This document shows, piece after piece, positions 50,539 through 58,900 of a stretch of DNA of 64,000 nt. How positions within the stretch are numbered: the stretch's first letter is position 1; each line of letters starts with the position of its first letter. Under the pieces are notes generated by a model. That model was given only the letters and a program-made list of their open reading frames with translations. It did no database searches and was not told where the DNA came from. The DNA is from Agromyces intestinalis. Its GTDB lineage: Bacteria > Actinomycetota > Actinomycetes > Actinomycetales > Microbacteriaceae. The stretch spans positions 992,001 to 1,056,000 of the forward strand of contig NZ_CP043505.1 in NCBI RefSeq assembly GCF_008365295.1, in the 5' to 3' direction. Both the position numbers and the translations under genes were made by a program.

Positions 50539-50853
50539 ATGACCAGCCCCAGCGCGACGACGACGCGCCGCATCGAACTGACGCTGCACAAGCCCTGGTT
50601 CGCACTCTACTGGGGCGTGCGCCCGACGCTCGTCATCGAGGGGCGAGGTCAGCCGACCCAGTGGGGCGTCGGCACCTGGCAGGTGCCGACCGACGAGACC
50701 GTGACGATCAGCGTGTACCTCTTCAACCGGGTCTGGCGGTTCGGTGCGGCCGAGTTCGCGCTCGAAGCGCAGCATCCGTCTTCGCTCGTGTATCGCGCGC
50801 CCGCACTGCCGTTCCTGCGCGGCCGCTTCCGCGTGACCGCTGAAGAGGCCTAG
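50539..50853 (+). CDS. Small conserved hypothetical protein
   Basis: A 104-residue beta-rich protein (IELTLHKPWFALYWGVRPTL, VTISVYLFNRVWRFGAAEF). No domain name recognised. The ATG lies six bases after TAGACT, so it is probably leaderless. It converges with the response regulator, overlapping by four bases. Confidence 0.72.
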   Translation: MTSPSATTTRRIELTLHKPWFALYWGVRPTLVIEGRGQPTQWGVGTWQVPTDETVTISVYLFNRVWRFGAAEFALEAQHPSSLVYRAPALPFLRGRFRVTAEEA

Positions 50854-51464
50854 AGCCACCCCTGCTCGCGCGCTGCGATGAGCGCCTCAATGCGATTGCG
50901 GGCGCCGAGTTTGCCGATCGCGCTCGAGAGGTAGTTGCGCACCGTGCTCGACGACAACGAGAGGGCGGCGGCGATGTCGAGCACCGTCGCGCCGTCGGCC
51001 GACGCGCGCAGCACGTCGGCCTCGCGATCGGTGAGCGGGCTGTCGCTCGCGCCGAGCGCCTCGGCCGCGAGTTTCGGGTCGACGACCCGCTCGCCCGCCC
51101 GCACCCGGCGGATGGCGTCGGCGAGGTGCCCGACCGGGTCGTCCTTCACGAGGAACGCGCGCGCACCGGCGCCGAGCGCACGGGCCAGGTAGCCGGGCCG
51201 GCCGAACGTCGTCACCACGATGACGTCGCACGTCGGCACCGCCGCGCGCAGCACCGCGATCACGTCGAGGCCGCTGCGCCCCGGCAGTTCGATGTCGAGC
51301 AGCACCACATCGGGTCGCAGGCGCTCGGCCGCCGCGACGACCTCGTCGCCGCGCGCCACCCCGCCGACCACCCTGAGATCGGGCTCGAGGTCGAGCAGGG
51401 TCGTGAGCGCCGAGCGCATCATGCGCTGGTCCTCGGCGATGAGGATGGTGGTCGGGTCCGTCAT
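50850..51464 (-). CDS. Response regulator, NarL family (second system)
   Basis: A 204-residue regulator: receiver Asp in VVLLDIELPGRSG (about residue 57), conserved Lys in FLVKDDPV, and a C-terminal LuxR helix-turn-helix (LTDREADVLRASADGATVLD). Overlaps the kinase stop by four bases. Typical of actinobacterial DesR-like regulators of a nearby membrane or transport gene. Confidence 0.93.
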   Translation of the reverse strand: MTDPTTILIAEDQRMMRSALTTLLDLEPDLRVVGGVARGDEVVAAAERLRPDVVLLDIELPGRSGLDVIAVLRAAVPTCDVIVVTTFGRPGYLARALGAGARAFLVKDDPVGHLADAIRRVRAGERVVDPKLAAEALGASDSPLTDREADVLRASADGATVLDIAAALSLSSSTVRNYLSSAIGKLGARNRIEALIAAREQGWL

Positions 51465-52654
51465 CGGTTCGCCTCACCCCGCGCTACCTCACCCAGCGGG
51501 AGCACGGCCGTCACCCGGAATCCCGACGGCGACGACCCGACCGTGAACTCGCCGCCGGCGGCCTCGACGCGTTCGCGCAGGCCCGCGAGTCCGGTGCCGG
51601 CCTCTCCGACAGCCGCGGCCGTTCCGCGACCGTCGTCGGTCACTTCGACGCGCGCATCGTGATCGGTCGCCGCGACCGCGATGGTGCAGCGACCGGCCGA
51701 CGAGTGGCGCACCACGTTCGTCGCGGCCTCGCGCACCACCCAGCCGAGCGTCGCATCCACGGTGATCGGCAGCTGCCGATCGGGTGCGGTGATCGACGTC
51801 GCGATTCCCGCGCCCTCGAGAACGTTCCGCGCGTTCGCGAGCTGCTCGGTCAGTCGAACCGATCGCGAGCCGGCGACGACCGATCGCACCTCGCCGAGCG
51901 CGTCGCGGGCGATCTCCTCGACCTCGGCGACGTGCGTCGCGGCCGCCTCGGCGTCGACGGGCATGAGCCGCCGTGCCGCCTCCGACTTCACCGCGATGAT
52001 CGAGAGCGAGTGCCCGAGCAGGTCGTGCAGGTCGCGCGAGAACCGCAACCGCTCCTCGGCGACCGCGGCGACGGCGAGGCGCTCGCGTGTGCGGTCGAGC
52101 TCGCGGGTCAGCGCGACGTAGTACTGCACCAGGTAGTTGCCGGCACCGCCGGCGAACGCGGCGAACCCGACCAGCACCGCCGCCGCCAGCGAGCCCGTAT
52201 CGAACCCGACGGCGAACGTGCCGGTGACCGCGATCGACCCGACCACGCCCATCGCCCACCGTCGGCGGATCGCGATCGAAGCGGCGACCGCGAGCAGCGG
52301 GAACAGCAGCGCCTGGCCGGTGTGCCAGAGCACGAGGTATCCGACGCAGAGCAGCAGCAGCGCGACGAACGCGAGCTCGGTCGCCGCGCCGGGCCGGTGG
52401 CTCGACCGGCCGCGCGACGCGCCGCGCGGTCCGAACGGCCAGGCGACCGCGGCGCCGAACACGGCGCCGAGCAGCGCCACGTAGGCGACCCGCGCCCAAT
52501 CGGCCGCGACGACCGCTGCCACGAGCGGCGCGATGAGCAGCAGCGGTGCTGCGATCAGCGCGAGCCAGGGGCCGGGCCGGTAGGCGAGCCAGGTCAGGCT
52601 CGGGGGCGGGTCGGCGTGGTGCACGGAACCGCTCATCGTCATCGTCTCTCTCAT
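51461..52654 (-). CDS. Sensor histidine kinase, DesK-like (second system)
   Basis: A 397-residue kinase: about six membrane helices (30-175), HisKA_3 with His in RDLHDLLGHSLSIIAV (about 225) and a HATPase domain with DDGRGTAA and GTGLAGLRERV. The start could be 52654, 52642 or 52636; a GAGAGAG site favours the inner ones. It lies 21 bp after the DUF6069 gene on the same strand, which may supply the sensing partner. Confidence 0.92.
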   Translation of the reverse strand: MRETMTMSGSVHHADPPPSLTWLAYRPGPWLALIAAPLLLIAPLVAAVVAADWARVAYVALLGAVFGAAVAWPFGPRGASRGRSSHRPGAATELAFVALLLLCVGYLVLWHTGQALLFPLLAVAASIAIRRRWAMGVVGSIAVTGTFAVGFDTGSLAAAVLVGFAAFAGGAGNYLVQYYVALTRELDRTRERLAVAAVAEERLRFSRDLHDLLGHSLSIIAVKSEAARRLMPVDAEAAATHVAEVEEIARDALGEVRSVVAGSRSVRLTEQLANARNVLEGAGIATSITAPDRQLPITVDATLGWVVREAATNVVRHSSAGRCTIAVAATDHDARVEVTDDGRGTAAAVGEAGTGLAGLRERVEAAGGEFTVGSSPSGFRVTAVLPLGEVARGEANR

Positions 52655-52675
52655 CCCCGGCCGACGTTCGTCAAT

Positions 52676-53143
52676 CTACTCGCGCCCCGTCGCGACACCG
52701 CGTCCGGGCCACGCCGCGAGCGGCAGGCCGATCATCAGGGTCGCGCCCGTCACCACGTGCATCACGAGCAGCACCGCGAGCACCGCACCGCCGGCTCCGG
52801 TCAGCACCGGGCCGAGCAGCGACAGGGCGAGCAGCGACCAGCCGATGATCGCGAAGACGCGGCGCGCGTGCCGGGCGAATCGCTCGAGCAGGGCGAGCAC
52901 GCCCCACGCGGCGAAGCCGGGCACGAGCACCGCGAACGCGACCGAGGCCGGAGTCACGGTCTGCGCCGCTGCACCCGTGCCGACGGTCAGGGCGACGCCC
53001 GCGACCGGCACTGCGATCGCCCACACGACGAGCGCGAGCACCGCCGCGACGCCGATCGTCGCCAGCCGGCCGAGCCGTCGGCGGCGTGGGCTCGAGGCAT
53101 CCGCTCGAGTCGGAAGGTCGTGCGAAATCGTCATCTCATCCAT
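52676..53143 (-). CDS. DUF6069-family membrane protein
   Basis: A 155-residue protein with four helices, and the FAAWGVLALLERFARHARRV and VMHVVTGATLMIGLPLA blocks of DUF6069. The ATG is seven bases after TAACGT on the minus strand (leaderless). First gene of a probable operon with the two-component system. Confidence 0.8.
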   Translation of the reverse strand: MDEMTISHDLPTRADASSPRRRRLGRLATIGVAAVLALVVWAIAVPVAGVALTVGTGAAAQTVTPASVAFAVLVPGFAAWGVLALLERFARHARRVFAIIGWSLLALSLLGPVLTGAGGAVLAVLLVMHVVTGATLMIGLPLAAWPGRGVATGRE

Positions 53144-53344
53144 GCCTGCGACGTTACGAAGGGCGGGCAGCGCCCGGCAGATCCGGATGTCACCGATCGA
53201 GCAGTACGGATGTCCCGTGGGCGCCGCCCGCCTGCCAGGCTGAACGAGTCATGCGGGCGTCGGCCTTGCTGCCCGCGGTCGAGCGGAGGCTGGCCGAACT
53301 CACGTCGCTGGCCGCCGCAGACGAGGGCGGCTAGGGTCGGCCGC
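53144..53344. other. Intergenic region with a 27-codon ORF
   Basis: ATG 53250 opens a 27-codon plus-strand ORF (SALLPAVERRLAELTSLAAA core) ending just before the VOC promoter. It is helical and GC3-rich, but too short to judge; it may be the leftover end of a lost gene. Confidence 0.35.
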
Positions 53345-53785
53345 ATGACCGTGGTGCGACTCGACAACGTCGCGATCGTCGTCGACGACCTCGACGCGGC
53401 GATCGCGTTCTTCGCCGAACTCGGCCTCGAGCTCGAGGGCCGCGCCGTGATCGAGGGGCTCTTCGCCGACCAGACCGTCGGACTCGACGGCGTGCGCAGC
53501 GAGATCGCGATGATGCGCACGCCCGACGGGCACGGGCGGCTCGAGCTGACGAGGTACCTCGCGCCCGAGGCATCCGCCCCCTCGCCCGCGGTTCCGCCCC
53601 CGAACACCCTCGGCCTGCATCGCGTGATGTTCGCCGTCGACGACCTCGACGACACGCTCGCCCGCCTGCGCCCGCTCGGCGGCCGGGTGCTGCGCGAGGT
53701 CGCGAACTACGAGAACGTCTACCGGCTCTGCTACCTGCGCGGACCGTCGGGCATCATCGTCGCGCTCGCCGAGCAGATCGGCTGA
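53345..53785 (+). CDS. VOC-superfamily (glyoxalase-like) protein
   Basis: A 146-residue protein with two beta-alpha-beta-beta-beta units: LDNVAIVVDDLDAAIAFFAE and LHRVMFAVDDLDDTLARLRP. Potential metal ligands are the early His-free strand, E in RLELTRY and the final E of the LRGPSGIIVALAE strand. TAGGGT lies seven bases before the ATG. Substrate unknown. Confidence 0.87.
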   Translation: MTVVRLDNVAIVVDDLDAAIAFFAELGLELEGRAVIEGLFADQTVGLDGVRSEIAMMRTPDGHGRLELTRYLAPEASAPSPAVPPPNTLGLHRVMFAVDDLDDTLARLRPLGGRVLREVANYENVYRLCYLRGPSGIIVALAEQIG

Positions 53786-53811
53786 GCGCGGGGCTGGGCC
53801 CGGCCGGCGGA

Positions 53812-54453
53812 CTACGTCGTCGCGAGGTGCGACACCTGCTCGATCACGAGCGCGCCCGCCAGCACGATCATCGCGGCGCCCGACACGCGCGAGACGATGC
53901 GCATGGCCGACGGCCGAACCCGCAGCACCGTGCGCGCGCCGAGCCCGACGAGCGAGTACACGAGCGCGCAACTCGCGACGAAGATGAGGCCGAGCACCGC
54001 GAGCTGCACCGGCATCGGCCAGGCGCCCGAGGCGTCTGTGAACTGCGGCAGCAGCACCACGAGTACGAGCAGCCCCTTCGGATTCAGGCCGCTGACCCCG
54101 GCTCCCTGCGCGAGCCGCATCCAGAAGCGAACGGATGCCCCGTGGCCGCCGGCGTCCGCCGCGACCGCGACGACCGGCGGCTTCCGCAGTACCTGCACGC
54201 CGAGGTAGGTCAGGTAGGCCGCCGCACTGAGCGTCAGCACGACGAGCACCCAGGGCAGCGCAGCGACCGCGGCACCGACGCCGACCGCCACCGCAGCGAC
54301 CACCGCGAGGTAACCGACGAGGATGCCGGCGAGCGAGGGCAAGATGGCCCGCTCGGTCGTGCCGGCGGCGATGAGGTACGCCCAGTCGGGGCCGGGCAGC
54401 AGCACCATGAGCGTCATCATCGCCCAGCAGGCGAACAGCAGTTGCGGATCCAC
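53812..54453 (-). CDS. LysE-family amino-acid exporter
   Basis: A 213-residue membrane protein with six helices and the family motif LPGPDWAYLIAAG near the N terminus (about 19-31). Divergent from an Lrp regulator, the classical arrangement in which Lrp activates the exporter when the amino acid accumulates. GTG 54453 start. Confidence 0.88.
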   Translation of the reverse strand: MDPQLLFACWAMMTLMVLLPGPDWAYLIAAGTTERAILPSLAGILVGYLAVVAAVAVGVGAAVAALPWVLVVLTLSAAAYLTYLGVQVLRKPPVVAVAADAGGHGASVRFWMRLAQGAGVSGLNPKGLLVLVVLLPQFTDASGAWPMPVQLAVLGLIFVASCALVYSLVGLGARTVLRVRPSAMRIVSRVSGAAMIVLAGALVIEQVSHLATT

Positions 54454-54534
54454 ACGAGAAACCTACGGAGATGCGGGCGGAAGCCGCTGCCAAGTTCGGC
54501 TTCGTGAGGCATCCATCATGGAAGAATCCACCAC

Positions 54535-54987
54535 ATGGATGCCATCGACCGGAAGATCCTTGCCGAACTGCAACAGGACGGCCGTTTGAGCCTCACCGAG
54601 CTCGCCGAGCGGGTGCAACTCAGCATGTCGCCGACGCACCGCCGTCTGCGCACGCTCGAGGCGTCGGGCGCGATCACCGGCTACCGCGCCGTCATCGACC
54701 CCGAGACGGTGGGGCTCGGCTTCGGCGCGCTCGTGTTCATCACGATGGAGCAGGCGAACCGGGCGACCGTTCCGGCGTTCGACGCCGCCGTCGCCGAGAT
54801 CCCCGAGGTCATCCAGGCGCTGCGGCTGTTCGGGGACCCCGACTACCTGCTGCGCGTCGCGGTGCCCGACCTCGCGGCTTACCAGCGGCTCTGGGACGAA
54901 CGGCTCTCTGCCCTGCCCGGCGTGCGCCGCGTCGCATCCACGCTGGTGATGAAGACCATCGTCGACGACCGGCCGCTGCCGATCTGA
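54535..54987 (+). CDS. Lrp/AsnC-family regulator
   Basis: A 150-residue protein: winged helix (MDAIDRKILAELQQDGRLSL start, VQLSMSPTHRRLRTLEASG recognition region) and a C-terminal RAM ligand-binding domain. It most likely controls the divergent LysE exporter. The 81-bp shared region is less GC-rich than its surroundings, as expected for an operator. Confidence 0.9.
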   Translation: MDAIDRKILAELQQDGRLSLTELAERVQLSMSPTHRRLRTLEASGAITGYRAVIDPETVGLGFGALVFITMEQANRATVPAFDAAVAEIPEVIQALRLFGDPDYLLRVAVPDLAAYQRLWDERLSALPGVRRVASTLVMKTIVDDRPLPI

Positions 54988-55042
54988 TCTCGTGCTCCGC
55001 GGCTCTCGCGCGCGGCGACGGATGTCACGGGGTCGACACGGC

Positions 55043-55486
55043 TCAGCCGTCGAGTTCCTGGAAGAGCGTCACCTGCAACCCGGCGGGCGCCGCCAACCGG
55101 GAGTTGACCGAGCGCCAGGGCGTCTCGCGGGGTTCGGCGATCAGCTCGGCGCCGCCTGAGATCGCATCCGAGGTGGCGGCCCGCGAGTCATCCACCTCGA
55201 GGGCGACCCTCAGCGTGGCGCTCGGCCGCCCCTCGGCCTCGACGCGATCGATGAAGCGCACCTGCGCCGCGTTCGAGAGCTCGAGCGTGGCGCGCCCGGC
55301 GTCGAGGATCACGACCCGCGCGCCCTCGTCGCCGTCGTACGCCTCCTGCGGCGGCATGCCGAGCACGTCGCGGTAGAAGGCGAGCGCGGCCTCGTAGTCC
55401 TCGCCCTCGGGCACCGACACGACGAGTCGCAATTGGCGGACACGTCGGGTGGAAGGGGCTTCGGATGCATCGGATGCGTCGGTCAT
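55043..55486 (-). CDS. VOC-superfamily protein, second
   Basis: A 147-residue glyoxalase-like protein (RLVVSVPEGEDYEAALAFYR, GDEGARVVILDAGRATLELS). The ATG lies six bases after CAGACT (leaderless). Its stop is followed 55 bp later by the lrp stop (convergent). Substrate unknown. Confidence 0.85.
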   Translation of the reverse strand: MTDASDASEAPSTRRVRQLRLVVSVPEGEDYEAALAFYRDVLGMPPQEAYDGDEGARVVILDAGRATLELSNAAQVRFIDRVEAEGRPSATLRVALEVDDSRAATSDAISGGAELIAEPRETPWRSVNSRLAAPAGLQVTLFQELDG

Positions 55487-55519
55487 GCGCCCAGTCTGGT
55501 GCGAACCGCCGACGGGCCG

Positions 55520-56401
55520 TCAGCGCGACACCACCGCCTCCTCGTCGAGCCGACCCAGCTTCTCGGGGTTCGCGATCGAGTAGATGCGGGTGATGCGCTC
55601 GCCCTCAACATCGACGCTCACCACGCCGACGAGCTCGCCGTCGACCTCCATGCGGATGCCGGGCCCGCCGTTCACCCACGCCACCGACGCATGGTAGGTC
55701 CGGCCGAGCTTCGCCAGCCCGTTGACCAGGTAGCGCGCGATGCGGTCGGCGCCCACGATCGGGCGACGCGCGGCGCCGCGCACCTTGCCGCCGCCGTCGG
55801 CGACCGACACGACGTCGGGAGCGAGCACGTCCATGAGCCCCTGCAGGTCCCCGGTGTTGACCGCGCGCACCAGCCGGTCGACCGCCCGCGCGTGCTCCGA
55901 TCGCGTCACCACGGCACCGGCCCGAGGGCGGCGCGCCGCCACATGCGACCTCGCCCGGTGGGCGATCTGCCGCACCGCGTCGGGCGATTTGCCGACCGCG
56001 TCGGCGATCTCGTCGTATGACACGTCGAACACCTCGCGCAGCACGAAGACCGCCCGCTCGGTCGGCCCGAGCGTCTCGAGCACCGTGAGCATCGCGATCG
56101 ACAGGCTGTCTGCGAGCTCGACGTCGTCGGCGACGTCGGGGCTCGTGAGCACCGGCTCGGGCAGCCACTCGCCGACGTACTCCTCGCGCCGGCGGGCCAC
56201 TGAGCGCAGGTGGTTGAGCGCCTGTCGGGTCACGATGCGCACGAGGTAGGGGCGCGGCTCGCGCACCTGCGTCTGGTCGACCGCCGCCCACCGCAGCCAC
56301 GACTCCTGCAGCACGTCCTCGGCGTCGACCGCCGAGCCGAGCAGCTCGTACGCGACCGTGAAGAGCAGTCCGCGGTGGGTGACGAACGGGTCGGGCGTCA
56401 T
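55520..56401 (-). CDS. sigJ: ECF41 sigma factor with SnoaL domain (SigJ-like), second copy
   Basis: A 293-residue sigma factor with sigma-2 (DAEDVLQESWLRW), ECF41 linker WLPEP, sigma-4 (YDEIADAVGKSPDAVRQIAHR) and a C-terminal SnoaL domain with NPEKL near residue 278. Its ATG overlaps the stop of the carboxymuconolactone decarboxylase gene (ATGA), the standard ECF41 context. Transcribed from the ECF41-type promoter ahead of that gene, so it should control its own synthesis. Confidence 0.93.
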   Translation of the reverse strand: MTPDPFVTHRGLLFTVAYELLGSAVDAEDVLQESWLRWAAVDQTQVREPRPYLVRIVTRQALNHLRSVARRREEYVGEWLPEPVLTSPDVADDVELADSLSIAMLTVLETLGPTERAVFVLREVFDVSYDEIADAVGKSPDAVRQIAHRARSHVAARRPRAGAVVTRSEHARAVDRLVRAVNTGDLQGLMDVLAPDVVSVADGGGKVRGAARRPIVGADRIARYLVNGLAKLGRTYHASVAWVNGGPGIRMEVDGELVGVVSVDVEGERITRIYSIANPEKLGRLDEEAVVSR

Positions 56402-57000
56402 GCGGGTGAGCCTACGGCGTCGACCGCCGTCGTGCGCTGCGCGAGCGGCGCGAGCCCGCACGCGTCGGCGAACTCCTCGGAATGGATGCCGAGCGCCACG
56501 TTCATGCGGGCGCTCATGTTCATGAACGCGACGCGCGCGGCGAGCTCGACGAGCGCGGCCGGGCCGAGCGCGTCGAGCAGTTCGGCCGACAGTTCGTCGG
56601 TGACGGCGGGCGGGGTCTGGCTCGCGGCCTCGGCATACGCCATCACGCTGCGCTCGAGCGGGGTGAAGACGGATGCCTCGCGCCACCGCGGCACCTCGCG
56701 CACCTTCGCCTCGTCGAGCCCGTGGTTGTGCGCCATGAAGTAGTTCAGATCGAGGCAGAAGCTGCAGCCGATCGTCGCCGCCGACGCCATCGCGGCGTAC
56801 GAGGCGAGGGTCGCGTCGAGCTCGCCCCAGCCCTCGACCTTGCGTCCGATGCCCATCGAGTCCTTCATCACGGCCGGATGGTTCCACAGCACGCCGAGCG
56901 AGTCGGGCACCTTGCCCATCATCCTGCGGGCGAACGTCTTCACGACCGCGCCGTACAGTCCGGTGACCTCGGCGGGCGGGATGCGGGTGTCGGTGGTCAT
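56398..57000 (-). CDS. Carboxymuconolactone decarboxylase / AhpD-like protein
   Basis: A 200-residue helical protein of the CMD family. The active-site E-x-C-x-x-H pattern of AhpD is altered: SAATIGCSFCLDLNYFMAHN keeps the CxxC (Cys-Ser-Phe-Cys) with a downstream His, suggesting thiol-peroxide chemistry rather than ring decarboxylation. ATG 57000 has CGAGGAGGAG upstream. It is the usual COE partner of ECF41 factors and precedes one here by a 4-bp overlap. Confidence 0.9.
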   Translation of the reverse strand: MTTDTRIPPAEVTGLYGAVVKTFARRMMGKVPDSLGVLWNHPAVMKDSMGIGRKVEGWGELDATLASYAAMASAATIGCSFCLDLNYFMAHNHGLDEAKVREVPRWREASVFTPLERSVMAYAEAASQTPPAVTDELSAELLDALGPAALVELAARVAFMNMSARMNVALGIHSEEFADACGLAPLAQRTTAVDAVGSPA

Positions 57001-57042
57001 GTCTCCTCCTCGTTCGGTCGACGGATGCCCCGTCGGCATGGA

Positions 57043-57069
57043 GACACCGGTCGGCGCGAGGCTGTGACA
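57043..57069 (-). promoter_or_regulatory. ECF41-type promoter of the decarboxylase-sigma operon
   Basis: Minus strand: TGTCACA (57069-57063), 16 bp, TGTC (57046-57043), 42 bases before the ATG at 57000. The -35 is perfect; one -10 mismatch. Confidence 0.65.
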
Positions 57070-57275
57070 TCCGGCCCCCGATGCAGGTCACCGGGCCGTC
57101 TCCGCCACCTCCATCCGGGCTTCCAGCCCGACCGCTCGGCGGCCTGATCGATCGCCCGCGTCTCACTCGTCGGCAGCGCGCGGTGCGGCATCATCTGGAC
57201 GACGACCGCGTTCGGCTTCCGCGTGCGTTTCATGCCACGGGAACACCCGCGTTCGCGCGGATGTTAGGCCCGAGC

Positions 57276-58304
57276 ATGAGAGCGATCGCGTACACGCAGA
57301 CCGGTCCGTCGTCGGTGCTCGACCTCGTCGAGCGCGACCTGCCGGAGCCCGGCCCGGGCGAGGTGCGGGTGCGCGTCGTCGTGTCGGGCGTGAACCCGAC
57401 CGACTGGAAGGCGCGCGCGGGCGGGCGCCCCGGCACACCGACGCCGTTCCCCGAGGTGGTGCCGAACCAGGACGGCGCCGGCGTCGTCGACGCGGTCGGA
57501 GCCGGCGTGACGGCACTGTCGGCCGGCGACCGGGTGTGGTTGTTCCTCGCCGCGCACCAACGGCCCACGGGCACGGCGCAGGAGTTCACGGTGCTGCCGG
57601 CCGAGCGGGTCGTGCGGCTGCCCGACGCCGCGGGCTTCGAGGTCGGGGCCTCCCTCGGGGTCCCGGCGATGACCGCGCACCGGGCGCTGACCGTGCACGA
57701 GGGAGGACCGACGCGGCTCGCGCCGGGAGCGCTCGACGGTCGGACGGTGCTCGTCGCCGGCGGAGCCGGCGCGGTCGGCCACGCCGCGATCCAGCTCGCC
57801 CGCTGGGCCGGCGCCACCGTGATCACCACGGCGAGCTCCCCAGAGAAGGCCGCGCTCGCGACCGCCGCCGGCGCGCACCACGCCGTGGACTACCGACAGG
57901 ATGACGCGGCTCACGCGATCCGCGCCGTCGCGCCCGACGGGATCGACCTCGTGGTCGAGGTGTTCCCCGCCCGCAACGCCGAACTGAACTCCCGGGTCGT
58001 CGCGAACCACGCCTCGATCGCGGTGTACGCCACCGACGGCGGCGGCGAGATGACGCTCGATGTGCGCCACCACTTCAGCCTCAACGTGAGGTACCAGTTC
58101 CTGCTGCTCTACACGGTGGGCGCGGAGGCGCTGGCGGCAGCCGCCGAGGACGTCTCGCGGGCGGTCGGCGACGGCGCCCTCGAGGTCGGCGAGGCCGCGG
58201 GCCTGCCGCTGACCCGGTTTCCGCTCGATCGCACCGCCGACGCGCACGACGCGGTCGAGGCGGGCACGGTCGGCAAGGTGCTGATCGAGGTCGCCGAGGG
58301 GTGA
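57276..58304 (+). CDS. Medium-chain quinone oxidoreductase (zeta-crystallin type)
   Basis: A 342-residue MDR-family NADPH:quinone reductase: GroES-like N terminus (VRVVVSGVNPTDWKARAGG), then a Rossmann fold with VAGGAGAVGHAAIQLARWAG (about 160-179). The zinc ligands of alcohol dehydrogenases are absent. ATG 57276 is six bases after TTAGGC; ATG 57261 is an in-frame alternative. It is divergent from the ECF41 operon, but I see no ECF41-type promoter on its own side. Confidence 0.87.
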   Translation: MRAIAYTQTGPSSVLDLVERDLPEPGPGEVRVRVVVSGVNPTDWKARAGGRPGTPTPFPEVVPNQDGAGVVDAVGAGVTALSAGDRVWLFLAAHQRPTGTAQEFTVLPAERVVRLPDAAGFEVGASLGVPAMTAHRALTVHEGGPTRLAPGALDGRTVLVAGGAGAVGHAAIQLARWAGATVITTASSPEKAALATAAGAHHAVDYRQDDAAHAIRAVAPDGIDLVVEVFPARNAELNSRVVANHASIAVYATDGGGEMTLDVRHHFSLNVRYQFLLLYTVGAEALAAAAEDVSRAVGDGALEVGEAAGLPLTRFPLDRTADAHDAVEAGTVGKVLIEVAEG

Positions 58305-58325
58305 ACCCGCCGCGCCGGGCGGGCC

Positions 58326-58760
58326 CTACTCCGCGAGCAGGTCGGCGTACTGCGGGTTCGAGCGCATGAACGCGCCCACCACCGGGCACCGAACCGCGAT
58401 GCGCTCGCCGCGTTCGCGCAGGTCGTCGAGGGCATCGGCGATGAGCGCGATCGCGATGCCGCGCCCGCGGAACTCGGGCTCGACCACCGTCGTGATCACC
58501 ACGAGCCTGCCGCCCTCGTCGGCGTACTCGACGTGGGCGATCTCGGCGCCGTCGAGCACGGCCGCGTACACCCGCCGGCCGTCGTCGCGGCGCACCGCGA
58601 CCTCGCCGTCGGACTCCGCCGACGGGGTGTCGACCTCGCGCACCCCGTCGACCGCGACCTCGGCGACGAGCGCCGCCGTGCCCTCGTCGAGCAGTCCGGT
58701 GCCGTCGGGATACCCTGAGGCATCCGGGTACTCCATCGTGAATCCGTCCGCAGCGCCCAT
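58326..58760 (-). CDS. GNAT acetyltransferase (YjdJ-like)
   Basis: A 144-residue protein: a variable N terminus, then a small GNAT domain (VVEPEFRGRGIAIALIADAL with the acetyl-CoA loop R-G-R-G-I-A, about 92-111) and the ending CPVVGAFMRSNPQYADL typical of YjdJ-like proteins. Ribosome site GAGGGAGGA precedes the ATG. Its promoter is one arm of a divergent ECF41-type pair, so it is likely induced with the reductase at 58901. Acceptor unknown. Confidence 0.87.
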   Translation of the reverse strand: MGAADGFTMEYPDASGYPDGTGLLDEGTAALVAEVAVDGVREVDTPSAESDGEVAVRRDDGRRVYAAVLDGAEIAHVEYADEGGRLVVITTVVEPEFRGRGIAIALIADALDDLRERGERIAVRCPVVGAFMRSNPQYADLLAE

Positions 58761-58814
58761 CGTGTCCTCCCTCGTTCGTCGGCGGCTGAGGCCGCCGACT
58801 CCGTCGTCAGCTTC

Positions 58815-58841
58815 GACCGGGCAGGGGCCGGCGGTGTGACG
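58815..58841 (-). promoter_or_regulatory. ECF41-type promoter of the GNAT gene
   Basis: Minus strand: CGTCACA (58841-58835), 16 bp, GGTC (58818-58815), 54 bases before the ATG. Its -35 overlaps the opposite promoter's -35 in the 12-bp palindrome TGTGACGTCACA. Confidence 0.6.
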
Positions 58842-58866
58842 TCACACGACCGGGCACGGCCCGGTC
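58840..58866 (+). promoter_or_regulatory. ECF41-type promoter of the second NmrA-type reductase
   Basis: CGTCACA (58840-58846), 16 bp, GGTC (58863-58866), 34 bases before the GTG at 58901. It shares two bases with the opposite promoter's -35. Confidence 0.6.
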
Positions 58867-58900
58867 GGAGCTGCCGAGGACACCGCTGAGGAGGGCCGCC

